Shown: piece after piece, positions 52,797-61,320 of the stretch
Numbering within the stretch: the first letter of the stretch is position 1
How the letters are laid out: each line of letters begins with the position of its first letter
Assembly: GCF_023502235.1 (NCBI RefSeq)
Contig: NZ_JAMFLY010000002.1
Location: 434,001-498,000 of the forward strand
DNA length: 64,000 nucleotides
Direction of reading: 5' to 3'
Source: Flagellimonas myxillae
Lineage (GTDB): Bacteria > Bacteroidota > Bacteroidia > Flavobacteriales > Flavobacteriaceae
The notes under the pieces: generated by a model
What the model was told of the DNA's origin: nothing
The model's input: the letters and a program-made list of their open reading frames with translations, nothing else
Databases searched by the model: none
Translations under genes and position numbers: made by a program

Positions 52797-53123
52797 ATGG
52801 CAATTCCAGTTCCAGGACAACCCGTAAGGGGATCAAAATCCGGAGCTCCGGTTATGGCGCTCTTAGATTTATTGGGACGTAGTTGGGCCATGGGTATCGT
52901 TTGGCATCTGTATAAGGGTCCCAGTACCTTTAGAAAGCTGCAGGAATATTGTGAGACCATTTCCCCAACCACATTAAATAAGCGTTTAAAAGAATTAAGG
53001 GATTCCCACCTTATTGTTAGAACAGTAGACGGGTATGCGCTGTCCCAACAGGGAAGAGAATTATATGAACTCATTGAACCTTTGGGCAACTGGGCAAAAG
53101 GATGGGCCAAGAATTTCAAATAA
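52797..53123 (+). CDS. HxlR family transcriptional regulator
   Basis: A 108-residue winged-helix protein of the HxlR/MarR-like type: GRSWAMGIVWHLYKGPSTFRKLQEYCETISPTTLNKRLKELRDSHLIVRT, and YALSQQGRELYELIEPLGNWAKGW. It has no cysteine near the usual N-terminal sensor position of YodB-type members, so it does not look like a thiol switch. Its own promoter carries nested palindromes, so it is autoregulated. A DinB-family gene starts 7 bases later. Confidence 0.93.
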   Translation: MAIPVPGQPVRGSKSGAPVMALLDLLGRSWAMGIVWHLYKGPSTFRKLQEYCETISPTTLNKRLKELRDSHLIVRTVDGYALSQQGRELYELIEPLGNWAKGWAKNFK

Positions 53124-53129
53124 GTAGCA

Positions 53130-53687
53130 ATGGTGAACAGAAGAATAGATAAACCACAGCCCACAGAATATCCGGCATATTCTTGCATCTATATGGATTT
53201 GATGCCAGATGATGGACAAGTGTTGGAACACTTATGGACCAACTTCCTTGATCTTAAAAAACTGGTATTGGATTTGAAGGAAGACCAGTTGCAATTTAGA
53301 TATGCAAAGGGCAAATGGACCATTAAGGAAATCTTGGTACATTTGATTGATGACGAGCGCATATTTGCGTATAGGGCACTGAGGTATGCCCGCAATGATT
53401 CCACACCGCTACACGGCTTTGATCAAGATGCTTATGCAACTTATTCCAATGCCAATTCTAGAAGTTTGGATGACATTTTTGAAGAATATGAAACAGTAAG
53501 AAAAGCAACGATTTCACTTTTTTTGAATCTACCGGAAGATAGCTTTCTAAGAGGAGGTGCTGGAATAGATTATGACGGCAGTGTTATCAATAAGAGAACT
53601 GTTAGGGCCTTGGCCTATCACATAGCCGGACATGAACTCCGGCATATAAACATTATTAAAGAAAGGTACCTCAAAAGAAGCCTTTAG
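53130..53687 (+). CDS. DinB-family protein
   Basis: A 185-residue four-helix bundle protein. Metal triad candidates: H in IKEILVHLIDDERIFAYR and HIAGHELRHINIIKERY (H-x3-H). DPXXA-type DinB_2 proteins of this size act as thiol transferases or similar detoxifying enzymes. It is co-transcribed with the HxlR regulator 6 bases upstream, which suggests induction by a reactive compound (inference). The exported DinB protein at 37350 is a distant relative. Confidence 0.85.
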   Translation: MVNRRIDKPQPTEYPAYSCIYMDLMPDDGQVLEHLWTNFLDLKKLVLDLKEDQLQFRYAKGKWTIKEILVHLIDDERIFAYRALRYARNDSTPLHGFDQDAYATYSNANSRSLDDIFEEYETVRKATISLFLNLPEDSFLRGGAGIDYDGSVINKRTVRALAYHIAGHELRHINIIKERYLKRSL

Positions 53688-53716
53688 TTCCCCCACAATT
53701 TTAATTAGTAATCTAA

Positions 53717-54880
53717 ATGAATGCAACTATGAAAAAGCAAGTGCATTGGAATCTTGTATTCCTGTTTTTGTTTGTGGGTCTTCAAACTGGACTATGGGCC
53801 CAAGAAGATTGTAAACCTGTAAGTCAGTTGAAACAGCTGTATATAACCAACAGGGATTTTAAGCAAACTGTGGACAAAATGTTCAAGAATGTCCACCCTT
53901 TACCCGATGGTTCCACCAATCCATGGAAGGGCAAGGATGTGGATGACCTATACGCCTTTTTGAACGAATGGTTCTATTTTCTTCCTATGACAGACGATGG
54001 TTTGGATCGAATTATTGAATTTTCGTTTCTATATTACAAAAACCCGGAGGGAATGCAGTTTATTTTGGAAGAGCCAGGTCTAGGTTGGTCTTTGGATTTT
54101 GTTGAGGAACGTGGCAAATTCATGGATAGCGAAGCTTCCACCAAAAAGGTGGATAAATGGTTGTCCAACCCTAATTTGGGCCATGAGGATTTTGTGTATC
54201 CCGAAGGTGGATTTACCTCCTTTAACCACTTTTTTACCCGCGATTTAAAACCGGGTGCTAGACCCATTACTGCTATTGATGACAATTCGGTTTTGGTGTC
54301 GCCTGCGGATGGGGTAATCAATATGATTAACAATGATGTCCAAATGGATTCCAAACTGCCCACCAAGGCAGGAATGACCTTAAGTTTGAAGGAACTTCTA
54401 GGCAATTCAAAATTCGCTGAAAAATTTGTCGGAGGAAAGGCCATGGCTGTTTTTCTATTGCCTACCAACTACCATCATTTTCATGCGCCCATATCTGGGG
54501 TTATGGTAGAATCCAACGAAGAAGTCGGGGATAGACTTTTTGGAATGCCGGACATTTTGGACATCATCAACGATGGTAATGTCGCATACAATAAAGATTA
54601 CAGTGTTTTCCAAGATTTTAAGCATGGATATTACATTATTGACACCAAGGAATTTGGTCACATTGCCATGATTCCTATCGGACTCCAAACCATTGGATCG
54701 GTTGTGTTTGAAGAAAGGTTTAAGAACATCAAATCTACAGCCCCTGTACAGGTATATAAAGGGGATAAGTTGGGTCATTTTGCCTATGGTGGCTCAACGG
54801 TGTTGCTATTGTTCGAAAAAGGGAAACTGGGAGGCATCAATGTTAATTTGGGTCAAAAAATTGGGGATTTGCATAATTAA
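53717..54880 (+). CDS. Secreted pyruvoyl-dependent decarboxylase, PsiD-like phosphatidylserine decarboxylase family
   Basis: 387 residues with a signal peptide (ends LWAQ; start at 53717 or 53729). An N-terminal PSDC-like domain (about 35-165: FKQTVDKMFKNVHPLP, LYAFLNEWF, EEPGLGWSLDF) precedes the catalytic part FTSFNHFFTRDLKPGARPI, LVSPADGVINMI, TNYHHFHAPISG and GGSTVLLLF, where S360 is the self-cleavage serine that becomes the pyruvoyl group. This order is that of fungal and bacterial PSD relatives such as the tryptophan decarboxylase PsiD, and membrane helices are missing. So the substrate may be an aromatic amino acid instead of a phospholipid. Export is unusual for the class. Confidence 0.75.
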   Translation: MNATMKKQVHWNLVFLFLFVGLQTGLWAQEDCKPVSQLKQLYITNRDFKQTVDKMFKNVHPLPDGSTNPWKGKDVDDLYAFLNEWFYFLPMTDDGLDRIIEFSFLYYKNPEGMQFILEEPGLGWSLDFVEERGKFMDSEASTKKVDKWLSNPNLGHEDFVYPEGGFTSFNHFFTRDLKPGARPITAIDDNSVLVSPADGVINMINNDVQMDSKLPTKAGMTLSLKELLGNSKFAEKFVGGKAMAVFLLPTNYHHFHAPISGVMVESNEEVGDRLFGMPDILDIINDGNVAYNKDYSVFQDFKHGYYIIDTKEFGHIAMIPIGLQTIGSVVFEERFKNIKSTAPVQVYKGDKLGHFAYGGSTVLLLFEKGKLGGINVNLGQKIGDLHN

Positions 54881-54925
54881 GGATAGATTTTGGTTGTATT
54901 TTGATTCATAATAAGTCAAATTAAA

Positions 54926-55339
54926 ATGGACAAATCACAGCTGCAGTTTATACCATTGACCCTAAAGCATTATCAACAGTTGAGAGCAACTACCGAATGG
55001 GAAAAACTGGAGGACGGCCAAGTGGAATGGGCATTGCAAAACGATCTGTTCTCGGTCTGTGCGATTTACGGGGATCAGCCAATTGGAATGGGAAGGGTAG
55101 TGGGAGATGGCGCTATCTATTTTTACGTTCAGGATGTAATTGTTCATACTAAATTTAAAGGGAAGGGGATAGGTAGAATGATAATGCAGGAAATCGAAAA
55201 GTACCTAAATCAAACCATCTCACATTACGCCTTTGTGGGGCTTATGGCTGCACAGGGAGTAGCTTCGTTCTATCATCAATTTGGCTATTCCAAACGTCCA
55301 ATGAAGGGTCCTGGCATGTTCAAAATTGTACAGAAATAA
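54926..55339 (+). CDS. GNAT family N-acetyltransferase
   Basis: A 137-residue GNAT protein. Acetyl-CoA-binding motif A is VIVHTKFKGKGIGRMIMQEIEKYL (about 70-95, with the R/Q-x-x-G-x-G/A type KGKGIG), and the C-terminal ASFYHQFGYSKRP fits motif B. No substrate can be inferred. It follows the decarboxylase gene by 45 bases on the same strand; an acetyltransferase behind an amine-forming decarboxylase is suggestive but unproven. Confidence 0.88.
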   Translation: MDKSQLQFIPLTLKHYQQLRATTEWEKLEDGQVEWALQNDLFSVCAIYGDQPIGMGRVVGDGAIYFYVQDVIVHTKFKGKGIGRMIMQEIEKYLNQTISHYAFVGLMAAQGVASFYHQFGYSKRPMKGPGMFKIVQK

Positions 55340-55390
55340 CCCGGGAATTTAAGAAGTTAAATGACTACTTTTAGGAAGTAATTCTGTACC

Positions 55391-56023
55391 ATGGAGTCTG
55401 AACTGTACAACATCTTCGGGAATCATTTTGAGCAGCCGTTGTTGGAAGAAATTAGGAGTGTGGGCAAGCTTGTGCAATATCCAGCAGGTGAAATGTTGAT
55501 GGATATTGGCAATTATGTAAGAAGCATGCCTTTGTTGTTATCAGGAGCAATAAAAATTCTCAGGGAGGATGATGATGGTGATGAACTGCTACTGTATTAT
55601 TTGGAACAAGGAGAAACCTGTTCGGTAACCATGGCATGTTGCCTTGGGCAAACCAAAAGTGAGATCAGGGCCATTACGGAAACCGAAGCCAAAATGATCA
55701 TGGTTCCCGTGCAAAAAATGGAAGAATGGTTGGCAAAGTATAAAGGTTGGAGAAACTATGTTTTTGATAGTTATCATAGCCGACTCAACGAGTTGATGCA
55801 GACCGTTGACAGTATTGCATTTAAGAATTTGGACCAGAGATTGGTGGACTACCTAATAAAGAAATCGGAGGTCACCAATGATAAATGTATTAGAAGCACC
55901 CACCAAGAAATTGCATACGATTTGCATACCTCTAGGGTTGTGGTTTCCAGATTGCTGAAAAAACTGGAAAAGATGAAAAAACTGACTTTGCACCGAAACC
56001 ATATTGAGTTGGTGGATCTTTAG
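55391..56023 (+). CDS. Crp/Fnr family regulator with cysteine-rich effector domain
   Basis: A 210-residue protein: cNMP-binding-like fold (about 10-125) and a helix-turn-helix (about 155-200, STHQEIAYDLHTSRVVVSRLLKKLEK). The effector domain has C77, C83 and C84 in GETCSVTMACCLGQ where cyclic-nucleotide contacts would be, and the phosphate-cassette arginine pattern is missing, so cAMP sensing is unlikely. It precedes SulP and persulfide dioxygenase genes. A thiol or persulfide sensor controlling sulfur oxidation is the simplest reading (inference). Confidence 0.88.
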   Translation: MESELYNIFGNHFEQPLLEEIRSVGKLVQYPAGEMLMDIGNYVRSMPLLLSGAIKILREDDDGDELLLYYLEQGETCSVTMACCLGQTKSEIRAITETEAKMIMVPVQKMEEWLAKYKGWRNYVFDSYHSRLNELMQTVDSIAFKNLDQRLVDYLIKKSEVTNDKCIRSTHQEIAYDLHTSRVVVSRLLKKLEKMKKLTLHRNHIELVDL

Positions 56024-56035
56024 GTTTGTGATCTA

Positions 56036-56071
56036 GGTTACTGTAAAACAGCACGAACTATCTTACATTTG
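56036..56071 (+). promoter_or_regulatory. Upstream region of the SulP gene: -7 element and candidate regulator motif
   Basis: TACATTTG (56064-56071) matches TAnnTTTG. Upstream is GGTTACTGTA (56036-56045) with CTGT-aaa-ACAG at 56041-56051. The near-identical GGTAACTGTA lies at 57824-57833 in front of the dioxygenase gene, so both may bind the adjacent Crp/Fnr regulator. Confidence 0.4.
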
Positions 56072-56085
56072 CCCAAAGCCACTAA

Positions 56086-57810
56086 ATGTTAGCACGGTAT
56101 TTTCCCATTATATCCTGGATAAAGAGCTATAACCGCTCCACCTTTCTTAGCGATTTATCTGCTGGCACAACCTTGGGAGTAATGTTGGTCCCGCAGGGGA
56201 TGGCGTACGCCATGATTGCTGGATTACCCCCTATATATGGTTTATACGCCGCTTTGATACCCCAATTGGTGTACGCGATAACGGGAACCTCAAGACAGTT
56301 GGCAGTCGGACCTGTTGCCATGGACTCCCTTCTGGTGGCAACAGGGATTGGAGCCTTGCATTTGGCGTCCATTGAGGATTATATAAGCGCAGTATTATTT
56401 TTGACGTTGGTTGTGGGGGGCATTCAACTGTTGCTTGGGATTTTTAGAATGGGATTCTTTGTGAATTTCCTATCCAAACCTGTAATTAGTGGTTTTACAT
56501 CCGCCGCTGCAATTCTTATTGGATTGGGACAGTTGAAACATATTTTGGGCACGCAATTTTCCCAATCCAGTAAGGTACACGAGTTGCTCCAAGGGGTATT
56601 TGATTCTTTTGGGAACATTAATGCGTTTACACTTTTGGTGGGATTGATTGCCATTGCAATGATTCTGATCTTGGGGAAACTGAGCAAGCGAATTCCAATA
56701 GCCTTATTGGTCGTGGTGCTGGGCATATTGGGGGTTACTTTGTTTGATTTGGGTGATTTTGGGGTCCCTCTTGTTGGGGAAATACCGAAAGGCCTACCGA
56801 TGTTTCAGCTTCCGAATTTTCAGGTTGTGGAGTTTGGGAAATTATTGCCCATTGCCATAACGGTGGCACTTTATGGTTTTACGGAAGCAATTTCAATTGC
56901 AAAAACAGTGGAAGAGCGGCACCCGGAATACGAACTGGATGCCAACCAAGAGCTAAGGGCTCTGGGACTTTCCAATCTGTTGGGTTCCTTTTTCCAATCC
57001 ATACCGGTCTCAGGAAGTTTTTCAAGAACTGCCGTAAATGATCAAGCCGGGGCAAAAACGGGAATGTCATTGGTTTTTAGTGGACTTTTCATCGCAGGAA
57101 CATTGCTGTTTTTAACCCCTTTGTTTTATAATCTGCCCACAGCGGTCTTGGGAGCCATCATCATGGTGTCGGTGTTTGGGCTTATCGATTTTAAATACCC
57201 ATTAACGCTTTGGCGGCATAGGAAAGATGAGTTTCTTCTACTCTTGGCCACTTTTGTATTGACCTTGTTCATGGGTCTTATTGAAGGGATTCTTCTGGGG
57301 GTTTTACTTTCCCTATTTTTACTGGTGTATCGAATTTCACACCCCCATGTGGCTATTTTGGGGAGAGTAAAAAATACAGATTATTTTAAGAACATCGACC
57401 GCTTTTCCGAAGAGACCGAAGTGGATGCCGATAAACTAATTTTGCGATTTGACGCCCAACTGTACTTTGGAAACAAGGATTACTTTAAAAGGGAACTCTA
57501 TAAACAAGTAAGGCTAAAAGGGAATAGACTTCAATATGTGATACTCAACGCGGAGGCCATCAATTATATAGACAGTAGTGGAGCGGTTATGTTGGAGCGG
57601 GTAGTCAAAGATCTTCAAGCCAAGGGCATCCAATTTTTTATCACCGGTGCTATTGGACCTACGAGGGACATTTTTAACAGTAGCGGCCTAATCGATATTG
57701 TAGGTAAGGAAAATCTCTTTGTGAAGACCCTGGAGGCCGTTGAGTTCTGTACAAATCAGAAAAAAAGAAGTAGTATACAGGAAAAAATATCCCTGCAGGC
57801 TAAAACCTAG
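56086..57810 (+). CDS. SulP family anion (sulfate) transporter with STAS domain
   Basis: A 574-residue transporter: polytopic core with VPQGMAYAMIAGLPPIYGLYAALIPQLVYAITGTSRQL at its start, the AVNDQAGAKTGMS region, and a C-terminal STAS domain (about 440-555, VILNAEAINYIDSSGAVML with the Ser of the STAS loop). SulP proteins exchange sulfate or other anions. Next to persulfide dioxygenase, rhodanese and sulfite dehydrogenase genes it may release the sulfate or sulfite made by them, or import sulfate (inference). The next gene starts 66 bases later. Confidence 0.93.
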   Translation: MLARYFPIISWIKSYNRSTFLSDLSAGTTLGVMLVPQGMAYAMIAGLPPIYGLYAALIPQLVYAITGTSRQLAVGPVAMDSLLVATGIGALHLASIEDYISAVLFLTLVVGGIQLLLGIFRMGFFVNFLSKPVISGFTSAAAILIGLGQLKHILGTQFSQSSKVHELLQGVFDSFGNINAFTLLVGLIAIAMILILGKLSKRIPIALLVVVLGILGVTLFDLGDFGVPLVGEIPKGLPMFQLPNFQVVEFGKLLPIAITVALYGFTEAISIAKTVEERHPEYELDANQELRALGLSNLLGSFFQSIPVSGSFSRTAVNDQAGAKTGMSLVFSGLFIAGTLLFLTPLFYNLPTAVLGAIIMVSVFGLIDFKYPLTLWRHRKDEFLLLLATFVLTLFMGLIEGILLGVLLSLFLLVYRISHPHVAILGRVKNTDYFKNIDRFSEETEVDADKLILRFDAQLYFGNKDYFKRELYKQVRLKGNRLQYVILNAEAINYIDSSGAVMLERVVKDLQAKGIQFFITGAIGPTRDIFNSSGLIDIVGKENLFVKTLEAVEFCTNQKKRSSIQEKISLQAKT

Positions 57811-57876
57811 GCTTTGTAACTTTGGTAACTGTAGGGAAATGGTTAGGAGCTTATTTTTGAATAAAATTTCAAGATT

Positions 57877-59286
57877 ATGAAAATAGAACAGATATATACA
57901 GGATGTTTGGCACAAGGAGCCTATTATGTGGAAAGTGATGGAGAAGTGGCGATCATAGATCCGCTTAGGGAGGTGGAACCTTATATAAAAAGGGCCAAGG
58001 AAGCCAATGCCAAAATAAAATACATCCTTGAGACCCATTTTCATGCTGATTTTGTAAGCGGACACGTTACCTTGTCCAAAGAGACTGGCGCCCCGATAGT
58101 TTATGGTCCATTGGCCAACCCTGCCTTCGAAGCCATTATTGCAGAGGATGGTCAGGAGTTTAAACTGGGAAAAGTTACCCTAAAGGTGCTCCATACCCCA
58201 GGCCATACCATGGAGAGCACAACATATTTATTAAAGGATGAGACAAGAAAAGACCACGCCATTTTTAGTGGGGATACCTTGTTTTTGGGTGATGTGGGAA
58301 GACCTGATTTGGCGCAAAAAGCAGCCGACATGACCAAGGAGGAGTTGGCCGGCACACTTTATGACAGTCTTCGTTCCAAGATAATGCCCCTGTCCGATGA
58401 TGTCATCGTTTATCCGGCCCATGGAGCAGGGTCCGCTTGTGGAAAGAACATGATGAAGGAAACTGTGGACACCTTGGGTAACCAGAAAAAAATGAACTAC
58501 GCCCTTCGGGCCAACATGACCCGGGAGGAATTTATTGAGGAAGTCACGGATGGACTGTTGCCACCACCACAATACTTCCCTTTGAACGTAAAAATGAACA
58601 AGGAGGGGTATGAGGATATCGATGCCGTATTGGAAAGAGGTACGCAAGCATTGAGTCCCGAAGCTTTTGAAGCCGCCGCCAATGATACGGGAGCCGTGCT
58701 TCTGGATGTGCGCCATCAGGCCGATTTTGCCAAAGGCCATATACCGCGGTCCATCTTTATTGGACTGGGTGGTAGTTTCGCTCCCTGGGTGGGAGCGCTC
58801 ATTGCCGATGTAAAACAACCAATCCTTTTAATTGCTCCTGAGGGAAAGGAAGAAGAAACCATTACCAGATTGTCAAGAGTAGGTTTCGATGGAACCCTGG
58901 GATATTTGAAAGGAGGCGTGGAAGCTTGGAAAAATGCTGGAAAGGAATTGGATGTCGTGGAGAGTATTGACGCCTCCACATTTAAGGAACGCTTGGAACA
59001 AAAGATACCAGTTTTTGATGTTCGCAAAGAACCTGAATTTTTGGCTGAACATATAGAAAATGCGGCCTTGACCCCTCTGGATTTTTTGAATGACCATTTG
59101 GCTGAATTTCCTTCAGAAGAAACTTTTTATGTACACTGTGCGGGAGGGTATCGTAGCATGATTGCTGCTTCCATCCTTAAAAGTAGGGGCATACACAACA
59201 TGGTCGATGTGGCTGGCGGATTCAAGGCGATTAAGGAAGCGGGAATCCCCGTAACGGATTATGTGTGTCCAACAACTCTAAAATAG
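57877..59286 (+). CDS. Persulfide dioxygenase-rhodanese fusion (ETHE1-like MBL fold)
   Basis: A 469-residue protein. The metallo-beta-lactamase part (about 1-240) has ETHFHADFVSGH, HTPGHTMEST and FSGDTLFLGDVGRPDL, the single-iron site of persulfide dioxygenases. Two rhodanese domains follow: the first (about 255-355, LLDVRHQADFAKGHI) has no cysteine at its active site; the second (about 365-465) has HCAGGYRS with the catalytic Cys. The enzyme oxidises glutathione or low-molecular-weight persulfide to sulfite, and the rhodanese part moves sulfane sulfur. It is the core gene of the sulfur block. Confidence 0.93.
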   Translation: MKIEQIYTGCLAQGAYYVESDGEVAIIDPLREVEPYIKRAKEANAKIKYILETHFHADFVSGHVTLSKETGAPIVYGPLANPAFEAIIAEDGQEFKLGKVTLKVLHTPGHTMESTTYLLKDETRKDHAIFSGDTLFLGDVGRPDLAQKAADMTKEELAGTLYDSLRSKIMPLSDDVIVYPAHGAGSACGKNMMKETVDTLGNQKKMNYALRANMTREEFIEEVTDGLLPPPQYFPLNVKMNKEGYEDIDAVLERGTQALSPEAFEAAANDTGAVLLDVRHQADFAKGHIPRSIFIGLGGSFAPWVGALIADVKQPILLIAPEGKEEETITRLSRVGFDGTLGYLKGGVEAWKNAGKELDVVESIDASTFKERLEQKIPVFDVRKEPEFLAEHIENAALTPLDFLNDHLAEFPSEETFYVHCAGGYRSMIAASILKSRGIHNMVDVAGGFKAIKEAGIPVTDYVCPTTLK

Positions 59287-59294
59287 TATTCGAA

Positions 59295-59675
59295 ATGGGA
59301 AAAATCTGTACATGGATTCCTTCGCTCTTATGTTGCATCTTTTTCTTTTCGTGCCAATCCCAACAAGAAACCACGGTAAAGAAAATAGACAAAGCTACCC
59401 TAAGGGCAGAAGCCGTTGATAAGAAGGCGCAATTGGTGGATGTGCGTACCCCAGGGGAATATGAAAAGGGTCATATTGGGAATGCGATAAATATCAATGT
59501 TAACGGCCCTAATTTTCAAGAGCAAATACTAAAATTGGACAAACAGCAACCCATTTATCTGTATTGTAAAAAAGGCGCACGTAGTAACAAGGCGGTTCAG
59601 TTGGCGAAAGAATTGGGTTTCCTGACTATCTATGACTACTCTGGTGGATACAATGACTGGATAAGGTCCAAATAA
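59295..59675 (+). CDS. Rhodanese-domain lipoprotein
   Basis: 126 residues from ATG at 59295, which gives a proper signal with lipobox FFFSC; the frame reaches further upstream but overlaps the previous gene. A single rhodanese domain has LVDVRTPGEYEKGHIGNAININ and active-site loop YCKKGARSNKA with catalytic Cys. It would transfer sulfane sulfur in the periplasm, complementing the cytosolic fusion enzyme encoded 9 bases upstream. Confidence 0.9.
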   Translation: MGKICTWIPSLLCCIFFFSCQSQQETTVKKIDKATLRAEAVDKKAQLVDVRTPGEYEKGHIGNAININVNGPNFQEQILKLDKQQPIYLYCKKGARSNKAVQLAKELGFLTIYDYSGGYNDWIRSK

Positions 59676-59710
59676 GAAAAGAATTCTCCCAAAATTTGAA
59701 ATCACATAAA

Positions 59711-59980
59711 ATGAAAACTGAACTTCAGGTCCAAAACCTAAAATGCGGCGGATGTGCCAATACTATTACAACCCAATTGTCAGACATGGAAGATGTTCGG
59801 GACGTACAGGTGAATCCCGATTTGTCCATAGTCATGTTCGAATACGATGATGAACAAACGGTTTCAAAAGTAAAGGAGAAATTAAAGACTTTGGGTTATC
59901 CCAGTCAGGAGGACGAAAATGGCGTTTTGCTCAAGGCCAAATCCTACCTAAGCTGCGCCGTTGGCCGGTTCGGAAATTAG
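59711..59980 (+). CDS. Heavy-metal-associated (HMA) domain protein
   Basis: 89 residues from ATG at 59711. An HMA/ferredoxin-like fold with the metal-binding CxxC in QNLKCGGCANTI and a further Cys in YLSCAVGRFGN at the C-terminus. HMA proteins carry copper or other soft metals. It follows the rhodanese gene by 35 bases and its stop overlaps the stop of the convergent sterol-desaturase-type gene by four bases. A role in copper or persulfide handling is a guess. Confidence 0.85.
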   Translation: MKTELQVQNLKCGGCANTITTQLSDMEDVRDVQVNPDLSIVMFEYDDEQTVSKVKEKLKTLGYPSQEDENGVLLKAKSYLSCAVGRFGN

Positions 59981-60858
59981 GAATCTGTATGCTTGGATTT
60001 TCTGAATCCATAAAAGAGTTGCCCCCAAAATCTTTTGGGCATCTTCTCATCCCCCGGATACCCAAGTGCTATGGTTCCGCTGTCTTCAGGAATATGGTTC
60101 GTCTTAAAAATATAGTCCCATAAGCTTAAGCTTATCCCAAAGTTGACTCCATAGCGATTTTTAGGAAGTTCGTAAGAGTGATGGTACAAGTGCATTACCG
60201 GGTTGTTGAGAATGTACTTGAGCGGACCATAGGTAATCTTAACATTGGCGTGGTTTAAATGTCCTATGGCAATTGCAACAAAGTGAACGATAAAGGCCTG
60301 TTCAGGTTCAAAACCACCCAAGAGCATTACTCCGAAAGTCTTCAAAGGTTTGTAAAGAATGTTTTCCATCCAATGGTATCGTAAATGGGCGGCAAATCCC
60401 ATTTCCTTTACACTATGGTGCACCTGATGAAATCGCCATAGTGCAGGAAAACGATGCAGTAGGATATGGGTAAACCACTGCACAAAATCCAATAAAACAA
60501 AAAAGACCAATAATTGCAGCCAAACAGCTTGCTCCGTGAGGTTTATTACTGCCAAACTTTTTGCCGTAATACCGAGCTTGCCAAATAGGAGTTCCAACAT
60601 CTTGTAAACCCCACTTACCACGATAGCGAAAATGAAAAAATTGAAGAACATATAAAAGCAGTCCAACCAAAAGTCCTTTCGGAAAATCGATTGTTCCTTG
60701 CGCCAGGGAAATAGGATTTCCAAGGCCCAAACCACTAAAGAAATAACAATCAACCCCCAAAAATAATTGGAGCTCCATGGCACTTGAAACAGGATGGATT
60801 TCCAAGTCCATTGGGCCGTTCCCATAAAACTGTTTGCAAAAGTTTCTAGATACTCCAT
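59977..60858 (-). CDS. Sterol desaturase / fatty acid hydroxylase family membrane protein
   Basis: A 293-residue polytopic protein with histidine boxes: HILLHRFPALWRFHQVHH, AHLRYHWMEN and HLYHHSYELP, plus NHANVKITYGPLK. This is the fatty-acid-hydroxylase superfamily. It is the third gene of the minus-strand operon after the sulfite-dehydrogenase-like and cytochrome c genes (spacing 8 bases), a partner that has no evident place in sulfur oxidation. It may act on membrane lipid or carotenoid. Confidence 0.87.
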   Translation of the reverse strand: MEYLETFANSFMGTAQWTWKSILFQVPWSSNYFWGLIVISLVVWALEILFPWRKEQSIFRKDFWLDCFYMFFNFFIFAIVVSGVYKMLELLFGKLGITAKSLAVINLTEQAVWLQLLVFFVLLDFVQWFTHILLHRFPALWRFHQVHHSVKEMGFAAHLRYHWMENILYKPLKTFGVMLLGGFEPEQAFIVHFVAIAIGHLNHANVKITYGPLKYILNNPVMHLYHHSYELPKNRYGVNFGISLSLWDYIFKTNHIPEDSGTIALGYPGDEKMPKRFWGQLFYGFRKSKHTDS

Positions 60859-60866
60859 GACATCGT

Positions 60867-61319
60867 TTATTCAAGTTCGTACCAAACCGTTTGGTCTAGA
60901 TTTTGTCTACGACCTTTCGCAACCGGGGCATAATTTTTGGCTAGATAGGTGAGGATAAGCTCCTCGTTATTTCCCAAATCCCAAAGATTTTGGGTCTCCT
61001 GCATCCAGCGAATGGTAGCTTCCCAACCGTCCCTGCTCATTCGATTTTGGGTTACCAATTTCGCCGAATGGCAGTTGGTGCAATTCTGGATGGTCACCCG
61101 CATTCCCTCGTCTTCAATAAAACCCGTGGTTACATGGATGCCATTTTCAATCTCATCATCAATGCTCACTAGGGGGGTCACATCTTCCAATTCCTGCTGT
61201 ATTTCCGGAGGGCGATTGGCCCAATAAAACAAGCCTGAAAATAGTATTAAAAACAGCAACAGGAAGGAAAAAAGCAGTCGCGACAGGCGCCTCACCTGAT
61301 GATCAAACTCCTTTTTCAT
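60867..61319 (-). CDS. Membrane-anchored monoheme cytochrome c
   Basis: A 150-residue protein with one N-terminal helix (about 12-33) and heme-binding CTNCH (C80, C83, H84). Axial Met is probably one of the methionines in NRMSRDGW or IRWMQETQN. The gene starts just one base after the stop of the molybdopterin enzyme (TGA-T-ATG). The pair matches SorA/SorB-type sulfite dehydrogenase, where the cytochrome takes the electrons. Confidence 0.85.
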   Translation of the reverse strand: MKKEFDHQVRRLSRLLFSFLLLFLILFSGLFYWANRPPEIQQELEDVTPLVSIDDEIENGIHVTTGFIEDEGMRVTIQNCTNCHSAKLVTQNRMSRDGWEATIRWMQETQNLWDLGNNEELILTYLAKNYAPVAKGRRQNLDQTVWYELE

Positions 61320-61320
61320 A

